DNA of 64,000 nucleotides from Streptomyces sp. NBC_00440 (GCF_036014215.1 NZ_CP107921.1:7747501-7811500); one strand, 5' to 3'; counted from the stretch's first letter, positions 27,051 to 36,512 are shown. The notes: generated from the sequence alone by a model not told the origin. Program-made: numbers and translations.

Positions 27051-27063
27051 TCCACAATGTGGA
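27051..27063. promoter_or_regulatory. Probable IclR operator TCCACAATGTGGA
   Basis: A perfect six-base inverted repeat around one A, at the predicted transcription start of the operon. The TCCA...TGGA frame matches general IclR-family operators. A half copy, CCACAAT, occurs at 26885-26891 just before the IclR gene, which would allow autoregulation. Confidence 0.6.
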
Positions 27064-27155
27064 TGTCCTTCCAAAATTCTTCTCAGGCCCCGGATCCACC
27101 GGCGGACAGCGGCCCGCCGCACCCCGCCGCAACGCCCCACACGCCAGGAGATTTC

Positions 27156-28439
27156 ATGCCCAGCTTCGACAACCCCACCGAGTCCGTCTTCACCTGGGCC
27201 GCGCCCCCGCTCAAGTTCGGGCTCGGCGCCATCGCCGAGATCGGCGAGGACCTGCAGGCACTCGGCGTCACCAACGCCCTGATCATCACCGACCCCGGCG
27301 TCGCCGCGACCGGCGTACCGGACCGGGTCGCCCACGCGGTGAAGGCCGCCGGACTCGACGCCCGGATCTTCGACGGAGTCGCCGTCGAGCCGACGGACGT
27401 GAGCATCGGGGAAGCCGTCGAATTCGCCAGGTCGGGGTCCTGGGACGGCTACATCGCGGTCGGCGGCGGCTCCTCGATGGACACCGCCAAGGCGGTCAAC
27501 CTGCTCACCACCCAGCCCGGCACGCTCATGGACTACATCGCCGCACCGATCGGCGGCGGCAAGGTCCCCACCCTGCCGGTCAAACCCCTGATCGCGGTGC
27601 CGACCACCGCCGGTACCGGCTCGGAAGCCACCACCATCTGCGTCGTCGACCTCCTGGACCTGCGTCTCAAGGCAGGCATCAGCCACCCGCGGCTGCGCCC
27701 GTCGCTCGCCGTCGTCGACCCGCTGACCAGCATGACCGTCCCCGCCGCTGTCACGGCGGCCAGCGGCATGGACGTCCTCACCCACGCCGCCGAGAGCTAC
27801 ACCGCGCTCTCCTTCGACGCGCGGCCCGCCTTCCCCAGCGCCAAGGCCCGCGCGGCGTTCTGCGGCGCCAACCCGATCAGCGACGTGTGGTGCGAGAAGG
27901 CCATGGAACTGGTGGGCGTCCACCTGCGCCGGGCCGTGATGAACGGCAACGACCTCTCCGCCCGCTACGGCATGGCGTACGCATCCGCCGTCACCGGCAT
28001 GGGCTTCGGAAACGCGGGCACCCACATCCCGCACGCCAACGCCTACCCCATCGCCGGCGCCGTCGAGAACTACCGCGCCCAGGGCTATCCGGAGATGCCG
28101 ATGGTGCCGCACGGCCAGGCCGTCGCCTCCACCGCCATGGCCGCCTTCCGCTTCACCTACCCGTCGAACCCGCAGCGCCATCTGCGGGCCGCCGAGCTGA
28201 TCGGCGGACGGCCCGTCGACCCGGACGAGGGCGCCGAAGCCCTGCCCCGCGTGCTGCGTGAACTGCTCCGCGACATCGGGATGCCCAACGGCATCTCCGC
28301 CTTCGGCTACTCCGAGGCCCAGCTCGGCGAACTCGTCTCGGGCACCATGAAGCAGTCCCGTCAACTGAGCGTGGTCCCGCGTCCGTTGACCACCGAAGCG
28401 GCGGAACAGATCTTCCGCGAGTCCCTCCGCAACTGGTAA
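27156..28439 (+). CDS. Iron-containing alcohol dehydrogenase of the hydroxyacid-oxoacid transhydrogenase type
   Basis: A 427-residue group III alcohol dehydrogenase. It keeps the nucleotide motif GGGSSMDTAKA and iron-site histidines in DVLTHAAESY, GTHIPHANAYPI and VPHGQ. Segments such as LMDYIAAPIG, KPLIAVPTT and GFGNAG closely resemble human ADHFE1 as I recall it. ADHFE1 transfers hydride from gamma-hydroxybutyrate to 2-oxoglutarate, giving succinate semialdehyde and D-2-hydroxyglutarate. The ATG giving MPSFDNP follows an AGGAG site. Downstream lie a transporter and a D-2-hydroxyacid dehydrogenase that could recycle the second product. Activity is inferred from family resemblance. Confidence 0.82.
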   Translation: MPSFDNPTESVFTWAAPPLKFGLGAIAEIGEDLQALGVTNALIITDPGVAATGVPDRVAHAVKAAGLDARIFDGVAVEPTDVSIGEAVEFARSGSWDGYIAVGGGSSMDTAKAVNLLTTQPGTLMDYIAAPIGGGKVPTLPVKPLIAVPTTAGTGSEATTICVVDLLDLRLKAGISHPRLRPSLAVVDPLTSMTVPAAVTAASGMDVLTHAAESYTALSFDARPAFPSAKARAAFCGANPISDVWCEKAMELVGVHLRRAVMNGNDLSARYGMAYASAVTGMGFGNAGTHIPHANAYPIAGAVENYRAQGYPEMPMVPHGQAVASTAMAAFRFTYPSNPQRHLRAAELIGGRPVDPDEGAEALPRVLRELLRDIGMPNGISAFGYSEAQLGELVSGTMKQSRQLSVVPRPLTTEAAEQIFRESLRNW

Positions 28440-28462
28440 CGGCGCGCGGCCGGCATCCGCGT

Positions 28463-28495
28463 CCGCCTGCCGCCCGCACGCCGGGCGGCAGGCGG
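28463..28495 (+). terminator. Hairpin after the transhydrogenase gene
   Basis: A perfect 14-bp stem CCGCCTGCCGCCCG/CGGGCGGCAGGCGG with a 5-base loop, 23 bases after the stop. There is no T run, as is usual in high-GC actinobacteria. It may terminate or attenuate transcription before the transporter gene. Confidence 0.65.
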
Positions 28496-28570
28496 GGCGG
28501 CGGTCCCGTGCCGCGTCCCCCGGTGCCTCTGGCACACGACCCCCTGCGCCCTCGACCCGGAGGCATCCCC

Positions 28571-29890
28571 ATGCCCGCACCAGCGCAGACGCCGATCAGC
28601 AAGGTCGCCCTGGCCGGCGCCATCGGCACGACGATCGAGTGGTACGACTTCTTCCTCTACGGGACTGCCGCCGGAATCGTCTTCGACAAACTCTTCTTCC
28701 CCAGGTTCGACAGCCTCACCGGCACGCTCCTGGCCTTCGCGACCTTCGCCATCGGCTTCGTCGCACGCCCGCTCGGCGGGGTGGTCTTCGGCCACTTCGG
28801 CGACCGGGTGGGCCGCAAGACGGCCCTCATCGTCACCATGTTCATCATGGGGGCCGGTACGTTCCTCATCGGCCTGCTGCCCACCTTCGACAGCATCGGC
28901 ATCTGGGCCCCTGTCCTGCTGATCGTGCTCCGCATCGTCCAGGGCATCGGGGTCGGAGGTGAGTGGGGCGGCGCGGTCCTGATGTCCGTCGAACACGCCC
29001 CCGAAGGCCGCAAGGGCTACTACGGGAGCTGGCCGCAGATCGGCGTACCCGCGGGCCTCATGCTCGGCACCGGTGTGTACGCGCTGCTGTCCAGCTCCCT
29101 GTCCACGGCCCAGTTCCTCGACTGGGGCTGGCGCATCGCCTTCCTGCTCAGCGGCGCGCTCGTCGTCATCGGGCTCTACATCCGCCTCCAGGTCTACGAG
29201 ACCCCCGCCTTCCAGGCCGTACAGGAGAAGCAGGACCAGGCCCGGATCCCGATCGTCGAGCTGCTGCGCACCTCGAAGCTCAATCTGCTGCTCGGCATGG
29301 GCACGCGGATGGCGGAAGGGATCGCCTTCAACACCTGGGGCGTCTTCGCCATCGCGTACACCACCGGCGAACTGAACGTGTCGCGGACCCACGCGCTGAT
29401 CGGCGTGATGGTCGGCGCCGGCGTCTGCATCCCCATGATCCCGGTGTGGGGCGCGATCTCCGACCGGTACGGGAGGCTGCGGATCTTCGGGCTGGGAACG
29501 GTCCTCTTCGGCCTGTCCGCCTTCCCGGCGTTCGCGCTCTTCGATACCGGCTCCGCTCTGGTCATCGGAGGCGTGCTCGTCGTGACACTCGGCCTGTTCT
29601 ACGGGGCGATGTACGGCCCGCAGGCGGCGCTGTACGCCGAGTTGTTCCCCGCGAACGTCCGCTACAGCGGCGTCTCCTGCGTCTACCAGGTCTCCGGCGT
29701 CTTCGCGAGCGGGCTCACCCCGATGATCCTCACCAGCCTGCTCGCGTCCGGCGGCGGCAGGCCGTGGCTCATGTCCGTCTACATCGTGGCCATGTCCGCG
29801 CTCAGCCTGGTGTCCGTGGTCCTCATCGCCGTACTGCGCCGCAGAATCGGCGCGCAGACACCGCAGCCGGTACCGGTGCTGCAGAGCTGA
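28571..29890 (+). CDS. MFS transporter of the metabolite:H+ symporter (MHS) type
   Basis: A 439-residue membrane protein with about 12 helices. The N-terminal IGTTIEWYDFFLYG and loop motif DRVGRKTAL are marks of the MHS branch, which imports organic acids and osmolytes by proton symport. A GGAGG ribosome site precedes the ATG. Its place between the transhydrogenase and the D-2-hydroxyacid dehydrogenase suggests uptake of a hydroxy acid such as gamma-hydroxybutyrate. The substrate is inferred from context only. Confidence 0.85.
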   Translation: MPAPAQTPISKVALAGAIGTTIEWYDFFLYGTAAGIVFDKLFFPRFDSLTGTLLAFATFAIGFVARPLGGVVFGHFGDRVGRKTALIVTMFIMGAGTFLIGLLPTFDSIGIWAPVLLIVLRIVQGIGVGGEWGGAVLMSVEHAPEGRKGYYGSWPQIGVPAGLMLGTGVYALLSSSLSTAQFLDWGWRIAFLLSGALVVIGLYIRLQVYETPAFQAVQEKQDQARIPIVELLRTSKLNLLLGMGTRMAEGIAFNTWGVFAIAYTTGELNVSRTHALIGVMVGAGVCIPMIPVWGAISDRYGRLRIFGLGTVLFGLSAFPAFALFDTGSALVIGGVLVVTLGLFYGAMYGPQAALYAELFPANVRYSGVSCVYQVSGVFASGLTPMILTSLLASGGGRPWLMSVYIVAMSALSLVSVVLIAVLRRRIGAQTPQPVPVLQS

Positions 29891-30078
29891 ACCGCAAGGT
29901 ACGGGGGAGGGGCGGGCCGGACCCGCGGCCCCGCTCTGTCCCGCCGGACCGCCGTGTCCCGCCGGACGCCGGGTTCCGTCGGACCGCCGTGTCCCGTCCC
30001 GCCCCTCCGGCACCCCGTACATCTGCCCGCCGCGCCCCCCTCGCACGGGGCGCCCCTGACCCACCGTGAGGTAGCGCT

Positions 30079-32973
30079 GTGCACACGCCCCAGACCCGAA
30101 ACGCGGCGGAGATCACCGACGCGCTCCGCCGCGCCTCAGTGGCGGAGGTCGACGACTCCCCGCTGGCCCGCTCGCTCTACGCCTCGGACGCCTCCCTGTA
30201 CCGGGTGGAGCCCCGGGCGATCGTCTTCCCCCACGACGCCGCGGAGATCGCCGCGGTGCTGGCGGTGTGCCGGGAACAGCGGATCCCGCTCACCATGCGG
30301 GGCGCGGGCACCTCCATCGCGGGAAACGCCGTGGGCCCCGGCGTCGTCATCGACACCTCCCGCCATCTGAACCGGGTGCTGGAGATCGACCCGGAGGCCA
30401 GGACCGCCCTGGTCGAACCAGGCGTGATCCAGGCGGGCCTCCAGCGGGCCGCGGCACCGCACGGCCTGCGCTTCGGCCCCGACCCCTCCACCCACAACCG
30501 CGCGACCCTCGGCGGCATGATCGGCAACAACGCCTGCGGCTCGCGCGCCCTCGGGTACGGCCGCACCAGTGACAACGTCCTGGGCCTCGACGTCCTCGCG
30601 GGTACGGGGGAGCGGTTGCGTCTCGGCGCGGTACCGCAGACCACGGGCGCCTCCCCCCTGCTCGACAGCCTCCGGGCAGCGACCACGAGCGAACTCGAAG
30701 TCATCCGGACCGAGTTGGGGCGCTTCCCCCGGCAGGTGTCCGGCTACAGCCTGGAACACCTGCTGCCGGAGCGCGGCTTCGACGTGCCCCGTGCCCTGGT
30801 CGGCAGCGAAGGCACCCTGGCGCTGACCCTCGCGGCCAGGGTCCGGCTCGTACGCGACGAACCGCAGCGCATCCTGATCGCTCTCGGCTACCCGACCATG
30901 GCGGACGCGGCGGACGCCGTCCCGGCGATCCTGCCGTACGCCCCGGTGGCCTGCGAGGGGCTCGACGCGCGGATCGTCCGCGTGGTCGTCGACCGGAAGG
31001 GAGCCGCCTCGGTCCCGGAACTCCCCAGGGGCGAAGGCTGGCTGCTCGTCGAGCTGGCCGGTGAGAGCTCCGCGGCCCTGGTCGCCGACGCGGGCCGGCT
31101 GATCGCGGACGCCGGCGCCCTGGACTCCCGTATCGTCGTCGACGCCGCGCACGCCGCCGCGCTGTGGCGCATCCGCGAGGACGGCGCCGGGCTCGCCTCC
31201 CGTACCCCCGCGGGCGACCCCGCCCACTCCGGATGGGAGGACGCGGCGGTCCCGCCGGAGCAACTGGGCGGCTATCTGCGGGAGTTCGAAGGCCTCCTGG
31301 CCGAGCACCGGCTGACCGGGCTGCCTTACGGGCACTTCGGCGACGGCTGCGTCCACATCCGCATCGACTTCCCTCTCGGCTCCGCCGACGGGACGCGCGC
31401 CCTGCGGGAGTTCCTCTTCCAGGCCGGTGAACTGGTCGCCCGGCACGGCGGGTCCATGTCCGGCGAACACGGTGACGGACGGGCCCGCGGCGAGCTGCTG
31501 CCGCTGATGTACTCCCCGAAGGCCATCGGCCTGTTCGAACGGGTCAAGAGCGTCTTCGACCCCGATGACCTGCTCAACCCCGGAGTCATCGTGCGGCCGG
31601 ACCCGGTGGACCACGCCGTCCGCGCCGCCGGCGCACGGCCGCTGCGCCGGAAGGAACTGCCCACCCTCGGGCTGGCCCACCGGCACGACCGGGGCGATCT
31701 GTCCATGGCCGTCCACCGCTGCACCGGGGTCGGTAAATGCCGCGCCGACACCACCGCGACCGGTGGGGTGATGTGCCCCAGCTACCTCGCCACGCGCGAG
31801 GAGAAGGACTCCACCCGCGGCCGGGCCAGGGTCCTCCAGGACGTCGTCTCCGGCCGGCTCGGGCCGGACGGCTGGCGTTCCCCGGCCCTGCACGACGCCC
31901 TCGACCTCTGTCTGTCCTGCAAGGGCTGCTCGTCCGACTGCCCGACCGGGGTCGACATGGCCGCGTACAAGGCGGAGGCGCTGCACCAGAAATACCGCCA
32001 CCGGCCGCGCCCGCGCAGCCACTACGCCCTCGGCTGGCTGCCCCGCTGGGCGCGCCTGGTGCGGAGTCTGCCCGGCCTCACCCGGCTGGCGAACCTGGTG
32101 ATGCGCTCGCGGGCTCTGCACCCGCTCCTCGTCCGCGCCGCCGGAGTCGACCCGCGCCGCCAACTGCCCGTGTTCGCCCCCGAGACGTTCCGCAGCTGGT
32201 TCGCCCGGCGACCCGCGGAGTCCCGTACCCCGCGCCACGGTGATGTGGTCCTCTTCGTCGACACCTTCACGGACGCCTTCTCTCCCGGTACCGGGATCGC
32301 GGCCGTCGCCGTCCTGGAAGACGCCGGGTACCGGGTCACCGTCACCGAACGGCCCGTCTGCTGCGGTCTCACCTGGATCTCCACCGGCCAACTGGACGGC
32401 GCCCGGCGGCAGATACGCGCCACGGTGCGAGCGCTGGCGCCGTACGTCCGGGCCGGCGCGCTGGTGGTCGGCCTTGAGCCCTCCTGTACCGCTGTGCTCC
32501 GCGCCGACGCCGCCGAACTCCTCGGAGACGCGGAGGGGAAGGGCGACGGCGACGCGGACGGGAAAGCAGTGGCGGAGGTCGCCGCGGCCACCCGTACGCT
32601 GGCCGAACTGCTGGGCGGGACCCCGGACTGGACCCCGCCCGACCTGACCGGCGCCACCGTCGTCGCCCAGCCGCACTGCCACCACCACGCCGTGATGGGC
32701 TGGGAGACGGACGCCGAACTGCTGCGCACGGCCGGCGCCACGGTCGAGCGGCTCGGTGGGTGCTGCGGGCTCGCGGGCAACTTCGGTGTCGAAGAGGGCC
32801 ACCACGACGTCTCCGTCGCGGTGGCCGGACAGCAGCTGCTGCCCGCGGTCGGCCGGGCCGCCCCCGACGACACGATCCTCGCCGACGGTTTCAGCTGCCG
32901 CACCCAGCTCGACAGCCTCACCGACCGCTCGGGTGACCACCTCGCCCAGCTCCTGGCCCGGCACATCCGGTGA
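30079..32973 (+). CDS. FAD-binding and 4Fe-4S D-2-hydroxyacid dehydrogenase (YdiJ-like)
   Basis: A 964-residue fusion. The N-terminal half is an FAD-linked oxidase (VAO/GlcD type), with GAGTSIAGNA near residue 77, the loop GGMIGNNACGSRALGYGR, and GEHGDGRARGELL near 470. The C-terminal half is GlpC/GlcF-like, with two cluster motifs (CTGVGKCRADTT...CP and CLSCKGCSSDCP) and CCG motifs in PVCCGLTW and GCCGLAGNFG. This layout matches E. coli YdiJ, an oxidase of D-2-hydroxyglutarate. It would pass electrons to a carrier and restore 2-oxoglutarate used by the transhydrogenase. Start is GTG after a GAGG site. Lactate or glycolate are alternative substrates. It converges on the symporter gene with a 6-base gap. 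Confidence 0.85.
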   Translation: MHTPQTRNAAEITDALRRASVAEVDDSPLARSLYASDASLYRVEPRAIVFPHDAAEIAAVLAVCREQRIPLTMRGAGTSIAGNAVGPGVVIDTSRHLNRVLEIDPEARTALVEPGVIQAGLQRAAAPHGLRFGPDPSTHNRATLGGMIGNNACGSRALGYGRTSDNVLGLDVLAGTGERLRLGAVPQTTGASPLLDSLRAATTSELEVIRTELGRFPRQVSGYSLEHLLPERGFDVPRALVGSEGTLALTLAARVRLVRDEPQRILIALGYPTMADAADAVPAILPYAPVACEGLDARIVRVVVDRKGAASVPELPRGEGWLLVELAGESSAALVADAGRLIADAGALDSRIVVDAAHAAALWRIREDGAGLASRTPAGDPAHSGWEDAAVPPEQLGGYLREFEGLLAEHRLTGLPYGHFGDGCVHIRIDFPLGSADGTRALREFLFQAGELVARHGGSMSGEHGDGRARGELLPLMYSPKAIGLFERVKSVFDPDDLLNPGVIVRPDPVDHAVRAAGARPLRRKELPTLGLAHRHDRGDLSMAVHRCTGVGKCRADTTATGGVMCPSYLATREEKDSTRGRARVLQDVVSGRLGPDGWRSPALHDALDLCLSCKGCSSDCPTGVDMAAYKAEALHQKYRHRPRPRSHYALGWLPRWARLVRSLPGLTRLANLVMRSRALHPLLVRAAGVDPRRQLPVFAPETFRSWFARRPAESRTPRHGDVVLFVDTFTDAFSPGTGIAAVAVLEDAGYRVTVTERPVCCGLTWISTGQLDGARRQIRATVRALAPYVRAGALVVGLEPSCTAVLRADAAELLGDAEGKGDGDADGKAVAEVAAATRTLAELLGGTPDWTPPDLTGATVVAQPHCHHHAVMGWETDAELLRTAGATVERLGGCCGLAGNFGVEEGHHDVSVAVAGQQLLPAVGRAAPDDTILADGFSCRTQLDSLTDRSGDHLAQLLARHIR

Positions 32974-32979
32974 GCCGGA

Positions 32980-34500
32980 TCAGCCGACCGACGCCGTCGA
33001 TCCGTCCTCCTCACGGCCGGCGACGACCGGTCGCACGGGGGCGGATCCGGCGTCGGAACCAGGTCCGGATCCGGGAGCGGGTCCGGCTTCGGGACCAGGT
33101 CCGGCGTCCACGGCGGCGATGGGGGTGAGGGACGGCCCCGGACGCAGCCGGCTCAGACCGAAGGTGAGCGCGAAGTTGAACAGGACAGCGATCAGGCCCG
33201 CGTTGATGCCGGCGAGGTCCGGGTCGGTCGCGTACAGGACGATGGAGACCGCGACCCCGCCCAGGATCCCCGTCGACACCGCCCAGCCCCGCACCCGGCG
33301 GAAGAACATCAACGCGATCCAGCCGGGGATGAGTTGGCCGAGCAGGTAGTACGTCAGATTCAGCACGGTCAGCATCAGCGTCGACGCGGTCAGGGTGAGG
33401 ACCGCAGCGGCGACCAGGAAGACCGCGACCGCGGCCGTCGTCCACCGGCGCTGGGCCTCGGGCCGGACGTTCGGCGCCAGGTTCCGGGAGACGATGCCCC
33501 CGATGGAGAGCGCGGTGACGGCCAGCACCAGGATGCCCGAGAGACCGGCGCCCGCCGCGACCACACCCACCAGCCAGTCGGGCAGCCGGTCCTGGACGAT
33601 GGCCATGAAGACCGTGTTGGGGTCCTTGACCCTGGTGCCGTCGGCGAAGGCGAAGTACGCGGTGGCGACCAGGAACGGGTACACGAGCATGTACACCGGC
33701 ATCCACACGGTCGACGACTTGATGGCGCGCTCCGACCGGGCCGTGAAGATATAGGTTGCGGAGAAGCCCAGATAGAAGGTGACGCCCTGGAACACGATGG
33801 TGGTGAGTGCGAACACCATCGGTGAGCCGCCCATGGTGACCTGCGCGTGCGGCACGGAGCCCGATCCGAAGATCTGCGAGGTGCCCCCGGCGGCCACGAC
33901 CACGACCACCCCGGCGACCACGATGCCGACGATCATCAGGACGTCCTTGAGGATCGCGACGAAGGCGGGCGACCGCACGCCCGACACCGCGAGGTACAGG
34001 AAGGAGATGACACCCGCCAGCACGACGGCCTGGACCGGGCTGATGGGCAGCCCGAGCGCGCCGAGCACCACCTGCATCCCGATGAACTGGTACTGCCCCC
34101 ACGGCACGAGCGCGACGAGCACGGCGCCCGCCGTGACCAGTTCGAGGGACCGGCTGCGGAAGTGCCGTCCGAACACGTCCGGGACGGTCATCGCGTCGTA
34201 CCGCACGCCCGCCCGCCAGATCAGTGGTGCGACGAAGTAGCCCAGGGGATAGGCGAGCAGGATGTAGCCGAGGAACCAGACCCCGTAGCTCGCTCCGCCC
34301 GCGTAGATACCAGCCGGGAAACCGATCATGGTGCCGATGCTGTAGACCTCGCCGACGGCCAGGAAGTACAGCAGCCAGGGGGCGAAGGAGCGGCCGCCGA
34401 CCAGGTACTCGCCGATGGACATCTTCCGCATCCCGCGCCGGGCGCTGAAGGCGACCAGGACGGACAGCGCCAGCACACCGAAGAAGATCGCGGCGATCAT
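32980..34500 (-). CDS. Sodium:solute symporter (SSS) family transporter
   Basis: A 506-residue membrane protein with about 13 helices. GEYLVGGRSFAPW and GGIVSRNLAP are family marks. The last ~50 residues are a glycine/proline-rich polar tail. It follows a DUF3311 protein with an ATGA overlap; this pair is a known arrangement in which the small protein is a presumed partner. Located downstream of an amidohydrolase gene, it may import a substrate or export a product of that enzyme. The solute is unknown. Confidence 0.87.
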   Translation of the reverse strand: MIAAIFFGVLALSVLVAFSARRGMRKMSIGEYLVGGRSFAPWLLYFLAVGEVYSIGTMIGFPAGIYAGGASYGVWFLGYILLAYPLGYFVAPLIWRAGVRYDAMTVPDVFGRHFRSRSLELVTAGAVLVALVPWGQYQFIGMQVVLGALGLPISPVQAVVLAGVISFLYLAVSGVRSPAFVAILKDVLMIVGIVVAGVVVVVAAGGTSQIFGSGSVPHAQVTMGGSPMVFALTTIVFQGVTFYLGFSATYIFTARSERAIKSSTVWMPVYMLVYPFLVATAYFAFADGTRVKDPNTVFMAIVQDRLPDWLVGVVAAGAGLSGILVLAVTALSIGGIVSRNLAPNVRPEAQRRWTTAAVAVFLVAAAVLTLTASTLMLTVLNLTYYLLGQLIPGWIALMFFRRVRGWAVSTGILGGVAVSIVLYATDPDLAGINAGLIAVLFNFALTFGLSRLRPGPSLTPIAAVDAGPGPEAGPAPGSGPGSDAGSAPVRPVVAGREEDGSTASVG

Positions 34501-34739
34501 GCCCCGCTCACCTCCTCCCGGCGCGCGGGCGGCGGATCCTCCGGGTAGCGCGGCCGGTCGATCCGCCAGGCCACCCAGAGACAGAGGCTGGTGAGCGGGA
34601 AGCAGAGGAACATCCAGAAGAACAGCAGCGGGATGCCGAGTACGTACACGGACGTGTCGGCGAGCAGCGGCATCACCACCAGGACGGCGACGGACGGCAG
34701 CCCGAGACCGATGGCCAGACTCCGGTGGTTCGCCGTCAT
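34497..34739 (-). CDS. DUF3311 small membrane protein
   Basis: An 80-residue protein with two hydrophobic helices and the central motif FFWMFLCFPLTSLCLWVAW. DUF3311 proteins are encoded directly before SSS symporters and probably associate with them. It overlaps the genes on both sides by ATGA, so all three are translationally coupled. Confidence 0.85.
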   Translation of the reverse strand: MTANHRSLAIGLGLPSVAVLVVMPLLADTSVYVLGIPLLFFWMFLCFPLTSLCLWVAWRIDRPRYPEDPPPARREEVSGA

Positions 34740-36442
34740 CGCGGACCCCCGTCGGACGGCGGCCGCCCCGCTTCCAGATCGGTGGCGCCTCGCCAGACCA
34801 CCTCACCGCCGATGACGGTGGCGTCCACCCGGAGCGTGTCGAGGGCGGCCGGGTCGACCGCTGCGGGGTCCGCCGACAGCACCGCGATGTCGGCCAGCTT
34901 GCCCGGTTCGAGGCTGCCCTTGGTTTGTTCCTCGAAGCCGAGATGGGCGGCCTGGCTGGTGTAGCCGCGCAGCGCGGTGTCCACGTCCACCCGCTGCTCC
35001 GGGCCCAGTTCCTCGCCGTCGCGGGTCATCCGGCGCACCGCGCACCAGATGCCCTCCAGCGGCGGCACCGGCACCACCGGGGTGTCGGAGTGCAGGCCGA
35101 ACAGGACGCCGTGCGCCCGTGCGGAGGCCAGCGGGCTGATGCGCCGGGCCCGTTCCGGACCGAGGAACCGGTCGCGGTGCCGGTCACCCCAGTAGTACAC
35201 GTGCTTGATGAAGAACGAGGCGAGCACACCGGCCCCGGCCATCGTGTCCAGCTGCTTCTCACTGACCATCTGGCAGTGCTCGATCCGGTGCCGCCTGTCG
35301 GCCTCGCCGGGGTCGAGGCCGAGTGTCGCGTAGGCGTCCAGAATCGCCTGGATCGCGGCGTCCCCGTTGCCGTGCACGGCGACCTGCCAGCCGGCCTCGT
35401 GCAGCGTCGCGACCCGCCGGCTCAGATCCTCCTGGGGATGGATCAGGAGCCCGTTGGTGTCCGGTGCGCAGGCATACCCCTCGGAGACGCATCCGGTCAG
35501 CCCCTGGAGCGACCCGTCGGCGAACAGCTTGACCCCGGCCACCCGGAACAGGTCGTCGCCGAGGCCCGAGATGCCCGATTCCACGGGGCTGAGCGAGCCG
35601 TCGCCGAGGCCGGGGAACAGATCCTGTACGAGATAGGCCCGGATCCGGTTGCGCAGCCGCCCGGAGGCGCGCGCCAGCCGGTAGGCGTCCAGTTCACCGG
35701 CCCCGCCCACCAGTCCGAGCCCGGTGTCGTGGACGGTGGTGACCCCGGCGGCCAGATAGGCGTCACCCGCCAGCCCGAGCGCCCCCGCGAGATCCGCGGA
35801 GCCCGGCTTGGGCATGGCCGCGTACGCGGCGAACGCGGCGGTCTCGGCGAGCACCCCGGTCGGTTCGCCGTCCTCGTCACGGCCGATCGCCCCGCCGACC
35901 GGGTCGGGGGAGCCGCGGTGGATCCCCAGCAGCCGCAGCGCAGCGGAGTTCAGTACGCAGAAGTGGCCGGAAATGTGCTGGAGGCAGACCGGATGGTCCG
36001 GGGACACCGGGTCCAGATCGCCGCGGGTGGGGTGCCGGTCGTCCGCGAGTAGCGTGTCGTCGTACCGGTAGCCGCGGATCCAGCTGCCGCGCTCCGCACC
36101 GGCCACCGCCTGTTCCACCCGGTCCACGATGTCGCGGACGGTGGCGTTCGGCGGGCTGCCCGCGTCCACATCGGCTGCCAGGGTGAGCCCGAAGAACGTC
36201 GGGTGGTTGTGCGTCTCGATGAACCCCGGCACCGCGCAGCGGCCCCGCAGGTCGAGCACCCGGGTCTGCGGGCCGACCAGGCCGAGCACCGCGGCGTCGG
36301 AGTCCACCGCCAGTACCCGCCCGTCCCGGGCGGCCAGGGCGGTCCGGGTCGTACCGCCCCGGTCCATGGTGCGCACCGTTCCGTTGAGCAGTACGAGATC
36401 GGCGGCTGCGAGGGGATCGGCGGTACGGGGGACGTCGGACAT
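34736..36442 (-). CDS. YtcJ-like metal-dependent amidohydrolase
   Basis: A 568-residue member of the amidohydrolase superfamily. Metal-site residues are visible in order: ETHNHP (His-x-His), a candidate bridging lysine in VKLFADGS, HGNGDAAI, RIEHCQM and the catalytic Asp in HSDTPVVP. YtcJ-type enzymes hydrolyse amide or N-acyl bonds, but their substrates are mostly unknown. It leads a coupled operon with DUF3311 and the SSS symporter. A short repeated ACCTG/CAGGT element lies 13 bases before its start. Confidence 0.83.
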   Translation of the reverse strand: MSDVPRTADPLAAADLVLLNGTVRTMDRGGTTRTALAARDGRVLAVDSDAAVLGLVGPQTRVLDLRGRCAVPGFIETHNHPTFFGLTLAADVDAGSPPNATVRDIVDRVEQAVAGAERGSWIRGYRYDDTLLADDRHPTRGDLDPVSPDHPVCLQHISGHFCVLNSAALRLLGIHRGSPDPVGGAIGRDEDGEPTGVLAETAAFAAYAAMPKPGSADLAGALGLAGDAYLAAGVTTVHDTGLGLVGGAGELDAYRLARASGRLRNRIRAYLVQDLFPGLGDGSLSPVESGISGLGDDLFRVAGVKLFADGSLQGLTGCVSEGYACAPDTNGLLIHPQEDLSRRVATLHEAGWQVAVHGNGDAAIQAILDAYATLGLDPGEADRRHRIEHCQMVSEKQLDTMAGAGVLASFFIKHVYYWGDRHRDRFLGPERARRISPLASARAHGVLFGLHSDTPVVPVPPLEGIWCAVRRMTRDGEELGPEQRVDVDTALRGYTSQAAHLGFEEQTKGSLEPGKLADIAVLSADPAAVDPAALDTLRVDATVIGGEVVWRGATDLEAGRPPSDGGPR

Positions 36443-36483
36443 CGAACGATCACCACCTGAAGCAGGTCAACACCTGCGTAGCG

Positions 36484-36512
36484 GCAGCCGGTCGAGGGGC
36501 GGACCCGGCTGC
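36484..36512 (-). terminator. Weak candidate terminator after the amino-acid permease
   Basis: GCAGCCGG pairs with CCGGCTGC across a 13-base loop in the 170-base gap between the permease stop and the amidohydrolase start. The stem is only 8 bp, so this is tentative. I see no gene in the gap. Confidence 0.35.

Noticed and set aside
30136-32964. Long minus-strand frame opposite the FAD/Fe-S dehydrogenase
   Set aside because: Composition is that of a shadow frame, and the plus-strand gene has flavin and cluster motifs along its whole length.
36455-36476. ACCTG-AAG-CAGGT palindrome with a further ACCTG, before the amidohydrolase
   Set aside because: Arms are only 5 bases and include the likely ribosome-site region; too weak to call an operator.
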